A DNA stretch of 64,000 nt, from NCBI RefSeq assembly GCF_016102285.1, contig NZ_JACFOY010000001.1:372001-436000 (forward strand). The letters run 5' to 3'. Below the pieces are notes generated by a model, which was not told the DNA's origin, made no database searches, and saw only the letters and a program-made list of their open reading frames with translations. The DNA comes from Bartonella sp. M0177 (GTDB taxonomy: Bacteria; Pseudomonadota; Alphaproteobacteria; Rhizobiales; Rhizobiaceae). The position numbers and the translations under genes are program-made. Positions 35,670 through 44,333 of this stretch are shown one piece after another. Numbering within the stretch: position 1 is the stretch's first letter; the number at the start of each line of letters is the position of its first letter.

Positions 35670-36371
35670 CGTCTGGCAAATGCTAGAATTTTGCTAGGGC
35701 ATTAAGTTGATGGGGCTTGAGCTGACGTCTTTTAGTCGTGTTGTACTCGTTTGGTTATCCAATTTTGGATTACCAACACTTTCGCTCAAAAATGAGCTAA
35801 AGTCTTTTAGCTGTTTTCTACGTACTTGGCAGTCCAATTTTGGACGGCCCTTATTTTTCAATATGTTATAGTGTTCGATAAGGGGTGTATCCAAATTTGG
35901 AGAGACCTCCCCGACGATCAGATTTCCACTGTTTAAAAAGCCTTGTTAGTTGTGTCTATAATACGGGAAATTCCCGTATTAGTTTGTTGCGGCTTGACCG
36001 CGTTTTCTAATCTGTTGACAAGGTCAAACCGAGAATTTTCCGGTTTGAATTATCTCATTGCCGTTTGTACTGGCATTGAGATTTTCGACAAATATTCGAT
36101 GAATGCCACCTAATATTATTCAGTTGCCATAAAGCAAGCCGCCGTACATTGCGCGAGTGGCTCAAAGAAAATGTAAGATAGGTTGCTCAATTTTGAGCAG
36201 CCCACTAGCGATCAGAATTTTATACCGGAAAACCTCGATTGTTATGCGCGATATACCGTCTGCTCAAAATTGAGCACACGCCCCATCTCCATTCTTTAAC
36301 CGGTTTTACGAGGTTAGATTGTAATAAGGGGGGTGTCCCCAATTTTGGGGAGACCCCCTATGATCATGTTT
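35670..36371. other. Palindrome-rich noncoding region beside the integrase
   Basis: At least seven short palindromes with an AATT-like core occur at 35757, 35784, 35832, 35890, 36185, 36261 and 36337. Arms differ (ATCC, GTCC, TCCA, GCTC, CCCC) but stay complementary. Two larger stems are at 35960-35980 and 36024-36048. Direct repeats of about 45-55 bp contain the palindromes. A 66-codon minus-strand frame (35694-35894) falls in this repeat and is not accepted as a gene. Confidence 0.7.
35726..35845 (+). repeat. Imperfect direct repeat pair ending in TCCAATTTTGGA
   Basis: 35726-35770 and 35800-35845 share GTCTTTTAG near the start and the palindrome TCCAATTTTGGA at the end, with partial similarity between. 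The middle parts have drifted. Confidence 0.6.
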
Positions 36372-36380
36372 TCACTGCTT
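35879..36380 (+). repeat. Palindrome plus GATCA module, three copies
   Basis: Copies at about 35879-35935, 36181-36222 and 36325-36380 each have a palindrome (TCCAAATTTGGA, GCTCAATTTTGAGC, CCCCAATTTTGGGG) followed 11-14 bp later by GATCAGATTT, GATCAGAATT or GATCATGTTT. The first and third copies are also alike before the palindrome (ATAAGGGG..GTGT). The third runs into the integrase 3' end. Confidence 0.65.
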
Positions 36381-37616
36381 CTGAATATCAACATAGGAGG
36401 ACGGCTGAATTTTCGGCTCGTCAACACCATTTAGAAGTTCAACTATATGTCCGGACACTGCATCGGCAGCCCCTATCAATGCCTTGTCGGCAACATGAGC
36501 ATAACGTGCGGTTATTCCTTGTGCTGAATGTCCAAGCAATCCGGCAATAGTTAATTCACTATATCCCATGCCTGCCGCCACAGAAGCGAATGTATGTCTC
36601 AAGGTGTGAAGCGATACATCTTCTATTGCGGCCGCTTTACAAAGCCTATTTAAGACTTTCGGTAAGCCAATAAAATGGCCATCACCTTTCATCGAGGGGA
36701 AGACAAAGCCCTTTTGTCCCAAATTAGGCAGATATTCCAAAACACTGAAAGCTGCCTTACCAACTGGACGAACTTGTTTTCCGGTCTTGGTATCGGGGAA
36801 ATGGATACAACCGCCATGTATGTCTATCCAATCCCATTTCAATGATAAAGCTTCGTTACGCCTTAATCCTGTGAGCAAAAGGAATTGAACAGCGGTTAGG
36901 CCTATCAGTCCTTCATGGTCTGATTCTCGAATAACGGCTCCTAGGCGCGTTATCTCTTCATCTGAAAGGAATCTATCACGGGCTTTAGATTGTTGCTTCC
37001 TGATGCCTCTGGTGACGTTTTCTGCCACTATTCCACGTAACCGACCAAATTCTAACACGCCTCCGAGAATAGTCATGGTACGAGATGCCGATGCAATGCC
37101 TCCCGTTGAATATCCACCGCGTCCGGATCTGTATTTCGCTGTTTTCCCTTCGGTGATGTCATCTTGCATTTTTACAACATCGGCAACGGTTAGTTTCGCG
37201 GCTGCTCTCGTTCCTATCAGTGGTTTGATATGGATGCGGATATTGCTTTCATTAGAAGAATATGAGTTAGGCTTTAGGCGTTGTTTTGCATGTTCCAAAT
37301 ATTCATCACATAGTTCCGCAACTGTCATTGAATGGCGTATCTCTTGACGCTGAGCGGCTGGATCACCGCCGGTCATAGCTTCTGTAAGCTTTTCTCTCGC
37401 AAGGTTGCGCGCCTGCTCAGTGGTAAGTGTTCCTACTCTTCCGAGCGTCATCTTGCGTTGACGGCCTTCTATTGTCCGATAAAATAGGATATAACTTCCA
37501 ACGCCAGACGGCATCACTCGAACGCCAAAGCCTCGCAATTCGCTGTCCCAAATCACTACGGGCTTGCTGGCGTCCGGTTTGATAGCATCAACAATTTTCT
37601 TTGTGATTTTTGGCAT
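36372..37616 (-). CDS. int: P4-type tyrosine integrase
   Basis: 414 residues. The N-terminal DUF4102-like arm-binding domain (about 1-90: VVIWDSELRGFGVRVMPSG, YILFYRTIEGRQRKMTLG) is followed by the core-binding domain and the catalytic domain with Arg in LLTGLRRNEALSLKW, His-x-x-Arg in LHTLRHTFAS, His in LLGHSAQGITARYAHV and the Tyr nearby. It inserts the element into the 3' half of tRNA-Thr. It lies 160 bp from attR, on the far side from the intact tRNA, and is transcribed towards the palindrome region. Confidence 0.96.
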   Translation of the reverse strand: MPKITKKIVDAIKPDASKPVVIWDSELRGFGVRVMPSGVGSYILFYRTIEGRQRKMTLGRVGTLTTEQARNLAREKLTEAMTGGDPAAQRQEIRHSMTVAELCDEYLEHAKQRLKPNSYSSNESNIRIHIKPLIGTRAAAKLTVADVVKMQDDITEGKTAKYRSGRGGYSTGGIASASRTMTILGGVLEFGRLRGIVAENVTRGIRKQQSKARDRFLSDEEITRLGAVIRESDHEGLIGLTAVQFLLLTGLRRNEALSLKWDWIDIHGGCIHFPDTKTGKQVRPVGKAAFSVLEYLPNLGQKGFVFPSMKGDGHFIGLPKVLNRLCKAAAIEDVSLHTLRHTFASVAAGMGYSELTIAGLLGHSAQGITARYAHVADKALIGAADAVSGHIVELLNGVDEPKIQPSSYVDIQKQ

Positions 37617-37625
37617 GGTTTGCTC

Positions 37626-37650
37626 TCTGTGGTAGCACTATGGTAGCAGA
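37626..37650 (+). repeat. Candidate integrase arm site, right copy
   Basis: Matches 20365-20389 in 24 of 25 positions, including both TGGTAGCA units. It lies ten bases ahead of the integrase start codon, so integrase binding here could also repress its own gene. Confidence 0.6.
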
Positions 37651-37777
37651 AGAAAGCAAATTAACGCGAATTGAGTCAAGCTCTCGGAAACATGGCGAAA
37701 CTGTAACCCTTTGTTTTATATAAATATAATTATTTTAAGCCAACTTGAGAGAATGTACGGAAAAGGCTTAAACTACA

Positions 37778-37831
37778 ATTCGTAATGATGGGGTCGCTGG
37801 TTCGATTCCGGCATGCGGCACCAAAAATCAC
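37778..37831 (+). repeat. attR: 54-bp copy of the tRNA-Thr 3' half
   Basis: Identical to 20255-20308. Only the tRNA part from the anticodon stem to CCA plus 8 bp is present, so no functional tRNA is encoded here. It marks the right end of the element. Confidence 0.93.
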
Positions 37832-38121
37832 TCTTAAAAAACAATAGGTTAAATATTTTTCTAAAAAATACAAAATGAATGATGTAGAGCGGTAGTACCA
37901 ATACGGCCTTTAGGGAACTATGTCATTTTGAGAGAGATTCAAATATTAGGGAAATCTGTCTCGAAAAACATAGTCGCCTGAATAATTCGTAGCCTGCGTT
38001 AATTTGATGCTGAAAGGCTTTTGTAATTTTGAAATTTTTTGCTCTATCAGGTTATTATTGATCTTTTATAGGTAAAGGCTACCACAATTAAAAGAGTAGC
38101 CTTCAGGTCAAGCATCACGAT
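37832..38121. other. Spacer between attR and the iron cluster
   Basis: No gene is visible. A hairpin AAGGCTAC/GTAGCCTT at 38075-38103 lies 18 bp beyond the TonB receptor stop and may end that transcript. Confidence 0.5.
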
Positions 38122-40206
38122 TTAAAACGTTCCTCTAATTCCAATACCGAAATTGCGTGGCATGGTAACACTTGCGTCTATACCTTTCAAAGTACTATCG
38201 GCAGCCTTGTAGGTTGCAACACGTTCGTCAAAAAGATTATTTACAAAGCCAAAAATCTCGATAGCGTCATTGAAATTATAACGCATACGTAAATCAGAAA
38301 TAGTATATGCATCAACGACATAACTTGGTGTATTGGCCACATCGGAATAATATTTGTCTAAATGGCGCACATCGCCTGAAAAACTCCATTTTTCGGTGAT
38401 ATCCCAGCTAAAACCGGCATTGAGCATATAACCTGGAGATTTTGCAAATTCATTGCCTTCATAGGCAAGGTTACTAGAGATTTCATCAATTTCGGTGCGT
38501 AAAAGTCCCGTGCCTGCCCTTAACTGGAGATTATCCAATAGTGCATAATCAAGGCTAAGCTCTAAACCGTAAGAATGGGCTTTTTCAGCATTGATTGTAT
38601 AGGATTGTGCAACACCCGGCGAAATAACCACTGGAATAGTATACTGATTATCTTTAAAATCCATGTAGAAAATATTGCTGTTTAAATTCAAGCGATTTTC
38701 CAATACAGCAACGCGGGTAAATAATTCATAATTCCAAACTTTTTCATCTTTGAATTTCATCCATTGGCGTGAATTCAAATTGAGTGATACACCGCCAGGA
38801 TTATAACCGCGGTTAATCATTGCTCCAACAGTCCAATCAGGATTGATTGCATAGGCCAGTGAAACTTTAGGCAAAAACTCTGAAAATGTTTCATCATAAT
38901 CAAGTGAATTTGGTGTAAGGACCGAGTTTCCAATTCGCGTTACTTGGTCATGTTGATAGCGCAAGCCACTCGTTAATGTCCATTGATCGGTTAATCTATA
39001 GCTTGTTTCACCAAAAATGCCAATATTACGCTTTTTATCGTCAAACTGCGTGTGGCCTATAAACAGCAAAAAATCGTCAGATTTTACTTGATTTACAAAC
39101 ATACCCATAACGCCGCTTAATACGTCATCTTCATTACCAAAGGTAAGGCGGCTTTCATTGGAAATATTATTTTGGGTAATGTCGGCATCGCCCCTTATGG
39201 GGACACCGGTACGACGTGATACGTTAAAATGCGAATATTGGACAGTATTATATAATTTCATACCATTTTCGAACTCATAACTTACGTCAAAAATTCCTGT
39301 ATCTGTGTATTGTCTCCATCCCGGCATCATATTGAAATTATATTTCAAATCATCATAAGGGGCAGATGCCATTTCTTGAGTTGGTTGGTTATTATTGGTT
39401 CGTGAATAAGTTAATTTTGCTTCAAGTCCTGGTATTTCTGCCGGCTGCCATAATAACTTGGCGCGACCATTAAGGTAAAGAAAATCCAAATTAATATCAT
39501 TACTTAAAAAATTGGGATTATTATAATCAATAAATGTGTCACGACCTGAATAATCAAGCGCTATACGCCCGGCCAATTCATTTTTATAAATCGGTCCCGA
39601 CGCCATAAGTGATGTGCGCTTTTGGTTATAATTGCCTATTTCTGCCTGATAGGCAGCTTCTTTTGTAAAGGTTGGGTCTTTGGTATTGATAACGATAGCA
39701 CCGGCAATAGCATTGGCGCCCTGTGATGTCGTTTGAGGGCCTTTAAAAACTTCAATACTGCTTACATCCCAAAGTCCGGAAGAACCAAAAAATAATTCAT
39801 AATAATTGGTATAATGACCGTCAATATTGGTTGTAGCGCGTGGTATTGTTCCACTCCAGAAAACATCGGCACGTGTATTGGGACCTTGGGTATCCTGTCC
39901 ACGTATAATGGGGGCGGAAACAGAGTCTGTATAAAGAACGTTCGGCGTACCATTTATAACATCATGAATAGACTGGGCATTGAATGCATTTTTCCACAGA
40001 TCCTTGGCAGTAATAACACTTACCGAAGAAGCCGTTTTTCGAATATCGCGTTCTATTTTTTCACCGGTAATGATGATTGCTTCAAGCATTGTTGAATGCT
40101 TATCAGCGGTGTCCGTGTTTTCAGCAAAAACCGATAGACTGCTTGCCGGCAAAAGCACAACAACGGCCCAACTTAAAGTACATGCTCTGTAAAACTGGTG
40201 TTTCAT
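38122..40206 (-). CDS. TonB-dependent siderophore receptor
   Basis: 694 residues from ATG 40206 (MKHQFYRAC), which opens a clear signal peptide ending near SVFAEN. A TonB box (LEAIIITGEK) follows, then the plug domain (DLWKNAFNAQSIHDVINGTPNVLY, IEVFKGPQTTSQGANAIAGAI) and a 22-strand barrel ending in RGTF. It brings a ferric siderophore across the outer membrane. The start at 40287 in the same frame would add a non-signal extension and cross an IRO-like box. It forms a unit with the downstream-facing permease cluster, 102 bp away. Confidence 0.92.
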   Translation of the reverse strand: MKHQFYRACTLSWAVVVLLPASSLSVFAENTDTADKHSTMLEAIIITGEKIERDIRKTASSVSVITAKDLWKNAFNAQSIHDVINGTPNVLYTDSVSAPIIRGQDTQGPNTRADVFWSGTIPRATTNIDGHYTNYYELFFGSSGLWDVSSIEVFKGPQTTSQGANAIAGAIVINTKDPTFTKEAAYQAEIGNYNQKRTSLMASGPIYKNELAGRIALDYSGRDTFIDYNNPNFLSNDINLDFLYLNGRAKLLWQPAEIPGLEAKLTYSRTNNNQPTQEMASAPYDDLKYNFNMMPGWRQYTDTGIFDVSYEFENGMKLYNTVQYSHFNVSRRTGVPIRGDADITQNNISNESRLTFGNEDDVLSGVMGMFVNQVKSDDFLLFIGHTQFDDKKRNIGIFGETSYRLTDQWTLTSGLRYQHDQVTRIGNSVLTPNSLDYDETFSEFLPKVSLAYAINPDWTVGAMINRGYNPGGVSLNLNSRQWMKFKDEKVWNYELFTRVAVLENRLNLNSNIFYMDFKDNQYTIPVVISPGVAQSYTINAEKAHSYGLELSLDYALLDNLQLRAGTGLLRTEIDEISSNLAYEGNEFAKSPGYMLNAGFSWDITEKWSFSGDVRHLDKYYSDVANTPSYVVDAYTISDLRMRYNFNDAIEIFGFVNNLFDERVATYKAADSTLKGIDASVTMPRNFGIGIRGTF

Positions 40207-40223
40207 GGCCCCGTCCAAAAATA

Positions 40224-40238
40224 TGATAAAAAATGTCA
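40224..40238. promoter_or_regulatory. RirA-type iron box (IRO-like) ahead of the receptor
   Basis: TGATAAAAAATGTCA fits TGA-N9-TCA, the pattern of RirA sites in Hyphomicrobiales. It lies 18 bp ahead of the receptor start codon. Short motifs of this kind occur by chance in AT-rich DNA, so the support is from context. Confidence 0.45.
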
Positions 40239-40308
40239 AGTTATGATTATTGGATTTTTTAAAGTTCTGCAATATGAAATCGATCACGCACTGCAGAATA
40301 TTAAGAGA

Positions 40309-41343
40309 TTAACGTGATTGGTATTTTAATAGCCAGATAAGATAAGTCGCTCCCAATAGTCCGGTGACCAAACCTATCGGTAAATTCAAGTTTAGCGTAA
40401 TTCGTAAGGTTAAAAGATCAGCCCCGGCAACTAGAATAGCCCCCATCAATGCACTTGCCAGTAAAACAAGATTAGGTGAATGAATTATGCGTTTGGCTAA
40501 TTGGGGGGCTGCCAAAGCAACAAATGCAATAGGGCCGGCAACTGCAGTTGCAGCTGCTGTCAAGATAATTGCTGCGATAATTGAAATAAGGCGTGTTCGT
40601 TCAAGGTTTATACCTAATTGTTTAGCAAGGTCATCACCGAGCTCCATAAGACTAAGCCTTTTCGACTGACTAAAAATAATTGGCGTTACAAATAAAAAAA
40701 CCAATGCAATTGACAAAGCATGCTGCATAGTCCGGATATTTAAGGAACCTGAAAGCCAAAGCTGGGCGCTTGCGGCTTGATCAAGGTTTCCCATCACTAA
40801 CAAAACAGTATTAATGCCCGATAATGTTGCACCAATGCCGATACCTATTAAAACAAGACGTGTAATAGAAAGGGGTTGATGTCGTCGATAAGCTAGTAAA
40901 AAAATGATAAACGAGGTTATAAGACCACCTGTAATCGCTGCCAGTATTGTTTGCCAAGGGCCTGCATTTATTAAAATGATTTGTAAAATTGCTCCGGTTG
41001 CGGCACCGGTCGTAAAGCCCAAAATGTCGGGCGAACCAAGGGGATTACGCGATAAGGATTGAAAAACAGCCCCCGCTATACCTAAGGCACCGCCGACAAA
41101 TAGTGCTGTGATAATACGCGGTATACGTAAACGCCAGATAATACGATCCACCGTCGCATTTTCACCAAGATTAATAATACTTTGCCAAATTTGAGAATAA
41201 CTTAAAAAATAACTACCGCTTTTAATGTGTAAAATACTGATGAAAAACAAAAAAAAAGCTAATATCAGACAAACATGGAAATTGCGCTTATAAATAAGAA
41301 TAGACCAGGAGCCCCTACGCAAAATGAAATTTTTCTTCATCAC
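40309..41343 (-). CDS. FecCD-family siderophore ABC permease
   Basis: 344 residues with about ten transmembrane helices. The block WRLPRIITALFVGGALGIAGAVFQSLSRNPLGSPDILGFTTGA and the later GPIAFVALAAPQLAKRI are the FecCD signatures. It pairs with the next permease to carry a ferric siderophore through the inner membrane. It overlaps that permease by 4 bp (ATGA). Confidence 0.94.
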   Translation of the reverse strand: MMKKNFILRRGSWSILIYKRNFHVCLILAFFLFFISILHIKSGSYFLSYSQIWQSIINLGENATVDRIIWRLRIPRIITALFVGGALGIAGAVFQSLSRNPLGSPDILGFTTGAATGAILQIILINAGPWQTILAAITGGLITSFIIFLLAYRRHQPLSITRLVLIGIGIGATLSGINTVLLVMGNLDQAASAQLWLSGSLNIRTMQHALSIALVFLFVTPIIFSQSKRLSLMELGDDLAKQLGINLERTRLISIIAAIILTAAATAVAGPIAFVALAAPQLAKRIIHSPNLVLLASALMGAILVAGADLLTLRITLNLNLPIGLVTGLLGATYLIWLLKYQSR

Positions 41344-42377
41344 AGGCCTTTATAAAATTTGACGACGGCATAAACAAAAAATGGCCCACCAAGAAGAAGG
41401 GCTAATATGCCTGCTGCTACTTCATTCGGTGCAATAATTACTCGGCCAATAATGTCGGCGCTTAACAGGAGCAGGCCTGCAAGCAATGCGGATGCAGGCA
41501 AAAGCCAGCGATAATCATGACCAAATAAAAAGCGGGCTAAATGGGGGGCAACAAGTCCGACAAAGCTGATTGGCCCAATGGTTGCCGTAGCACTACCGGA
41601 CAAAATGATAATTGCCAAAAAAGCCAAAAGCCAAATTTTTTTTAAATTTAATCCTAATGATTGTGCAATGTCGTCGCCTAGCATAATAATATTAAATTTT
41701 TTTGCGAGAAAACAACATGATAGCAACCCCATGGCAACACAAATCAATAATATTATAAGGGCGTCATAACCGCGACCTTCAATACTGCCCGCAGACCAAT
41801 GGCGAAACTTATCAAGAATAATGGGTGAACTATTGATCAATAATAAGCTACTTGCCGATGATAGACCGATCGTCATGCCAACACCTGCTAAAATAAGGTG
41901 TAAAGGATTGTTAAAGCGCCCCTTATGCTTACTTAAAAATAAAACACAAATACCGGCACATCCAGCACCGATAAATCCAAACCAGATATAATTCAGAATC
42001 GAGTTTATATGGAAAATCGAGGCGCCTAAAAGCACAGCAAAACTAGCCCCGGCATTAATGCCGATAATGCCCGGATCTGCAAGCGGATTGCGGGTTAAAG
42101 CCTGAATTATCACTCCGGATAATCCAAGCGCACAACCGGCTAAAACTGCGATAAAACTACGAGGCAACCGTAATTCCATGATCACCAGATGGTCATTATC
42201 ATTCATATTTAGAGAGAATATTGCCGTTATGGTTTGCTGCACTGAAATATTTTTAGAGCCGATAAAAAGTGCAACAAAACAAAATCCGATGGTCAAGATC
42301 AATAAGCTGATAAGGCCGATCGCTTTCAAATAATGAAAAGATGTGTTTTTATAACCAGTATCGGGAGACGTTGCCAT
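41340..42377 (-). CDS. FecCD-family siderophore ABC permease
   Basis: 345 residues, the first of the two permease genes. ELRLPRSFIAVLAGCALGLSGVIIQALTRNPLADPGIIGINAGASFAV and GPISFVGLVAPHLARFLFGHDYRWLLP are FecCD motifs, including the segment that contacts the ATPase. It overlaps the binding-protein stop by 1 bp. A heterodimer with the next permease is expected, as in FepDG or FecCD. Confidence 0.94.
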   Translation of the reverse strand: MATSPDTGYKNTSFHYLKAIGLISLLILTIGFCFVALFIGSKNISVQQTITAIFSLNMNDNDHLVIMELRLPRSFIAVLAGCALGLSGVIIQALTRNPLADPGIIGINAGASFAVLLGASIFHINSILNYIWFGFIGAGCAGICVLFLSKHKGRFNNPLHLILAGVGMTIGLSSASSLLLINSSPIILDKFRHWSAGSIEGRGYDALIILLICVAMGLLSCCFLAKKFNIIMLGDDIAQSLGLNLKKIWLLAFLAIIILSGSATATIGPISFVGLVAPHLARFLFGHDYRWLLPASALLAGLLLLSADIIGRVIIAPNEVAAGILALLLGGPFFVYAVVKFYKGL

Positions 42378-43342
42378 TAGTGTTGATAGGTGTTTGAAAT
42401 TTTATTCACCATTTCGAGACCTGAATAATAGTCAATACGAAATGATGAAATGCCAAGCGGATAGACATGTTGGTTTTTAACGGGTGTTAGATTTCTCAAA
42501 ATTGGATCGTCCAAAAATGCAGATGCGTCCTTATCCTCGCCCCGTAATAAAAAAACTACCTCGCCTCTGACAGCACTTGCCAAATTTTCATGTGAAATAA
42601 AATCAAAATCGACACTTGCTGAAGTGCTATTTTTCAATTCATCAGGTAGAGGCAGCACTTTAAAGCCAAGGCCGGTTAAAATATATGCTTGCGGGCTATT
42701 ATTTTTGCTAACGGAAAAAGTTGCACCAATGTCATAACCGATAATAGAAGCAGTCTGGCCATCAGCTTGAATTTTTTTAGCGGCTTCCTGTATTTTTGCA
42801 TCAAAATCTTCTACCGCTTTTTTGGCATCTTGTTCGTTTCCTGTTGCATATGCCAATTTTGCGGCAAGATCTTGCCAACTCGAATTACCATAATTGACAA
42901 GCATAGTTGGAATGCCTTGTGCTACCAACTCGTCATAATAATCAACGATGCTGTCACCGCCGATAGTAGAGCCAATAACCAGATCAGGTTGCAGTCCGAT
43001 AATTGCTTCCAGATTAAAATTCAAGTTACTATATAATACCTCGACGCCTCGCTCGTCAGCAATCTTTGCCCATTGGGTAAAGAAGCCTTTATTGTCGGTC
43101 AAAGCACTTGGCGTTGACGCGGCACTTGCCAATAAGTTTGTATTATTGGCTAATAATATTCCGGTTAAACTTGGTGAAGTCGATATAATACGTAAAGGTT
43201 TATGTTTTAATTCCAATTGCCCTTTTTCATGCTTGATAATCCGGGGCCAATCTTGCTCACCGGCATAAGTGCTTATGGATAACAACAAACTTAAAACGAG
43301 AGAAAAAACAATGACCAGTACATTTTTATTAGATCTTGTCAT
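42377..43342 (-). CDS. Periplasmic siderophore-binding protein
   Basis: 321 residues with a signal peptide (VLVIVFSLVLSLLLSISTYAGEQ). The class III binding-protein pattern is seen: PLRIISTSPSLTGILLANN, LQPDLVIGSTIGGDSIVDYYDELVAQGIPTMLVNYG, and a long helix between lobes. There is no lipobox cysteine, so it is probably soluble. It starts 25 bp after the reductase gene. Confidence 0.92.
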   Translation of the reverse strand: MTRSNKNVLVIVFSLVLSLLLSISTYAGEQDWPRIIKHEKGQLELKHKPLRIISTSPSLTGILLANNTNLLASAASTPSALTDNKGFFTQWAKIADERGVEVLYSNLNFNLEAIIGLQPDLVIGSTIGGDSIVDYYDELVAQGIPTMLVNYGNSSWQDLAAKLAYATGNEQDAKKAVEDFDAKIQEAAKKIQADGQTASIIGYDIGATFSVSKNNSPQAYILTGLGFKVLPLPDELKNSTSASVDFDFISHENLASAVRGEVVFLLRGEDKDASAFLDDPILRNLTPVKNQHVYPLGISSFRIDYYSGLEMVNKISNTYQH

Positions 43343-43367
43343 TTAAAAATCCTTCGGGAAATATCAA

Positions 43368-44210
43368 TCAAATTGGCAAATCGAATTCATCAAATTCTTC
43401 AAGTCCATTCCCTTGTGATACGATCTTTGTATAATATTCCAGGCGCGCGGCATCAATTTGTGTGCTGCTTGTGCCATATCGCCAATAACCAATTGCGTTG
43501 ATTTTATCTTTTGGAAGTGCGCAAACGCTCATAAAGTGTTTGCGGATTTTACGCGTTTCCTCGCGTTCACATGCCACCCATATTTGATATTTATCCGCCT
43601 CACGAAAGCTTTCTGCACTTTTAACGAGATAACCGGTTTTTCCTGCTTCTTCATTTTGTTTGCGAATATAAACAAAGTGTTCGACACCTTCTATTTGGGG
43701 AAGTTCATCAACCGCAGCGCCGTTACCACATTCTATATATAGTTTTGCTTTTGCGCCTTTGGGCCATTGTTGTAATATCGAGTAAATTGCCGGTATTGCG
43801 GTTTCATCGGCAAAGAAAAGCGTTGGAAAAGTGCAATTTTCATCGGGAACAAAATGCGGTCTTGGTCCCACCATAAATGTAGAACTGCCAATTTTTGCGT
43901 CATTAAGCCAACGCATCGCCAATCCGTCTTTATGTATAACAAAATCAATTTCAACTGTTTGGGTTGATGGGTCATACTTGCGAACAGTATATACGCGTGA
44001 GGTCGGTCGTTTTCCCTCTATCGTTTCAACATCAATGCGTACCGCTACATTAGGCTTTTGCCACATCTTGGAGTCAGTTGGATTTATCCGGCCTTTCACC
44101 CGCACCAAATTTGCAAATGGTTGCCACATATCGACGATTCGCATTTCAACTTTTTCCATACCGCGCATATGGTCTGCCTGATCAAGTATGGCAAAAGGAT
44201 CCTTTGACAT
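43368..44210 (-). CDS. Siderophore-interacting protein (ferric-siderophore reductase)
   Basis: 280 residues from ATG 44210 with a GGAAAG site; an in-frame TTG at 44228 is rejected. The N-terminal FAD domain has RVYTVRKYDPSTQTVEIDFVIH (RxYTxR FAD-binding motif) and SSTFMVGPRPHF. The C-terminal NAD(P)H domain ends with IWVACEREETRKIRKHF and an IGYWRYG signature. ViuB/SIP proteins reduce ferric siderophores in the cytosol to free the iron. It leads the minus-strand operon. Confidence 0.93.
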   Translation of the reverse strand: MSKDPFAILDQADHMRGMEKVEMRIVDMWQPFANLVRVKGRINPTDSKMWQKPNVAVRIDVETIEGKRPTSRVYTVRKYDPSTQTVEIDFVIHKDGLAMRWLNDAKIGSSTFMVGPRPHFVPDENCTFPTLFFADETAIPAIYSILQQWPKGAKAKLYIECGNGAAVDELPQIEGVEHFVYIRKQNEEAGKTGYLVKSAESFREADKYQIWVACEREETRKIRKHFMSVCALPKDKINAIGYWRYGTSSTQIDAARLEYYTKIVSQGNGLEEFDEFDLPI

Positions 44211-44239
44211 GACTACTTTCCTTTTCAATGTCGAAAATT

Positions 44240-44260
44240 ATATGACCAAAATTGTCATAT
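44240..44260. promoter_or_regulatory. RirA-type iron box in the divergent promoter
   Basis: Two perfect 7-bp arms, ATATGAC and GTCATAT, are separated by 7 bp; the core is TGA-N9-TCA (44243-44257). It lies 33 bp ahead of the reductase and 77 bp ahead of the ATPase gene, so one site could control both directions. Confidence 0.65.
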
Positions 44261-44333
44261 TTTAATGTTTTTTATTGCAGAATGTATTTCGCAATGCAAT
44301 ATAAAATAAAATTATTTTTGCTTTGGATTTATT

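Larger units (their letters stand above)
20255..37831. mobile_element. Compact phage-like integrated element (17.5 kb)
   Basis: Bounded by the 54-bp direct repeats. It contains integrase, two Arc-like regulators, two AlpA-like HTH proteins, a prim-pol primase, portal, protease-capsid fusion, HNH, connector proteins, both terminase subunits, tail tube, tape measure and two further tail proteins, nearly all on the minus strand and mostly overlapping. No lysis, tail-fibre, CI/Cro or helicase gene is seen. The terminase genes lie downstream of the head genes instead of first. All reading frames are intact. It may be a reduced prophage or a capsid-forming satellite. Confidence 0.9.

Noticed and set aside
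35694..35894. 66-codon minus-strand frame with an internal repeat (GRPKLD and GNPKLD)
   Set aside because: The protein repeat simply reflects the DNA direct repeats and palindromes; no ribosome-binding site or wider homology is seen.
35726..36371. CRISPR array
   Set aside because: The repeats are few, unequal in spacing and different in arm sequence, with no cas genes and no uniform spacers.
36239..36550. 103-codon plus-strand frame overlapping the integrase end
   Set aside because: It spans palindromes and the antisense of the integrase C-terminus and has no support of its own.
37778..37831. Second tRNA-Thr gene
   Set aside because: Only the anticodon-to-CCA half is present; the 5' half is replaced by element DNA, so it is an att site.
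20255..37831. Bartonella gene transfer agent (BaGTA) cluster
   Set aside because: The element has its own integrase, att repeats and prim-pol, which a fixed gene transfer agent does not; I see no clear BaGTA gene order.
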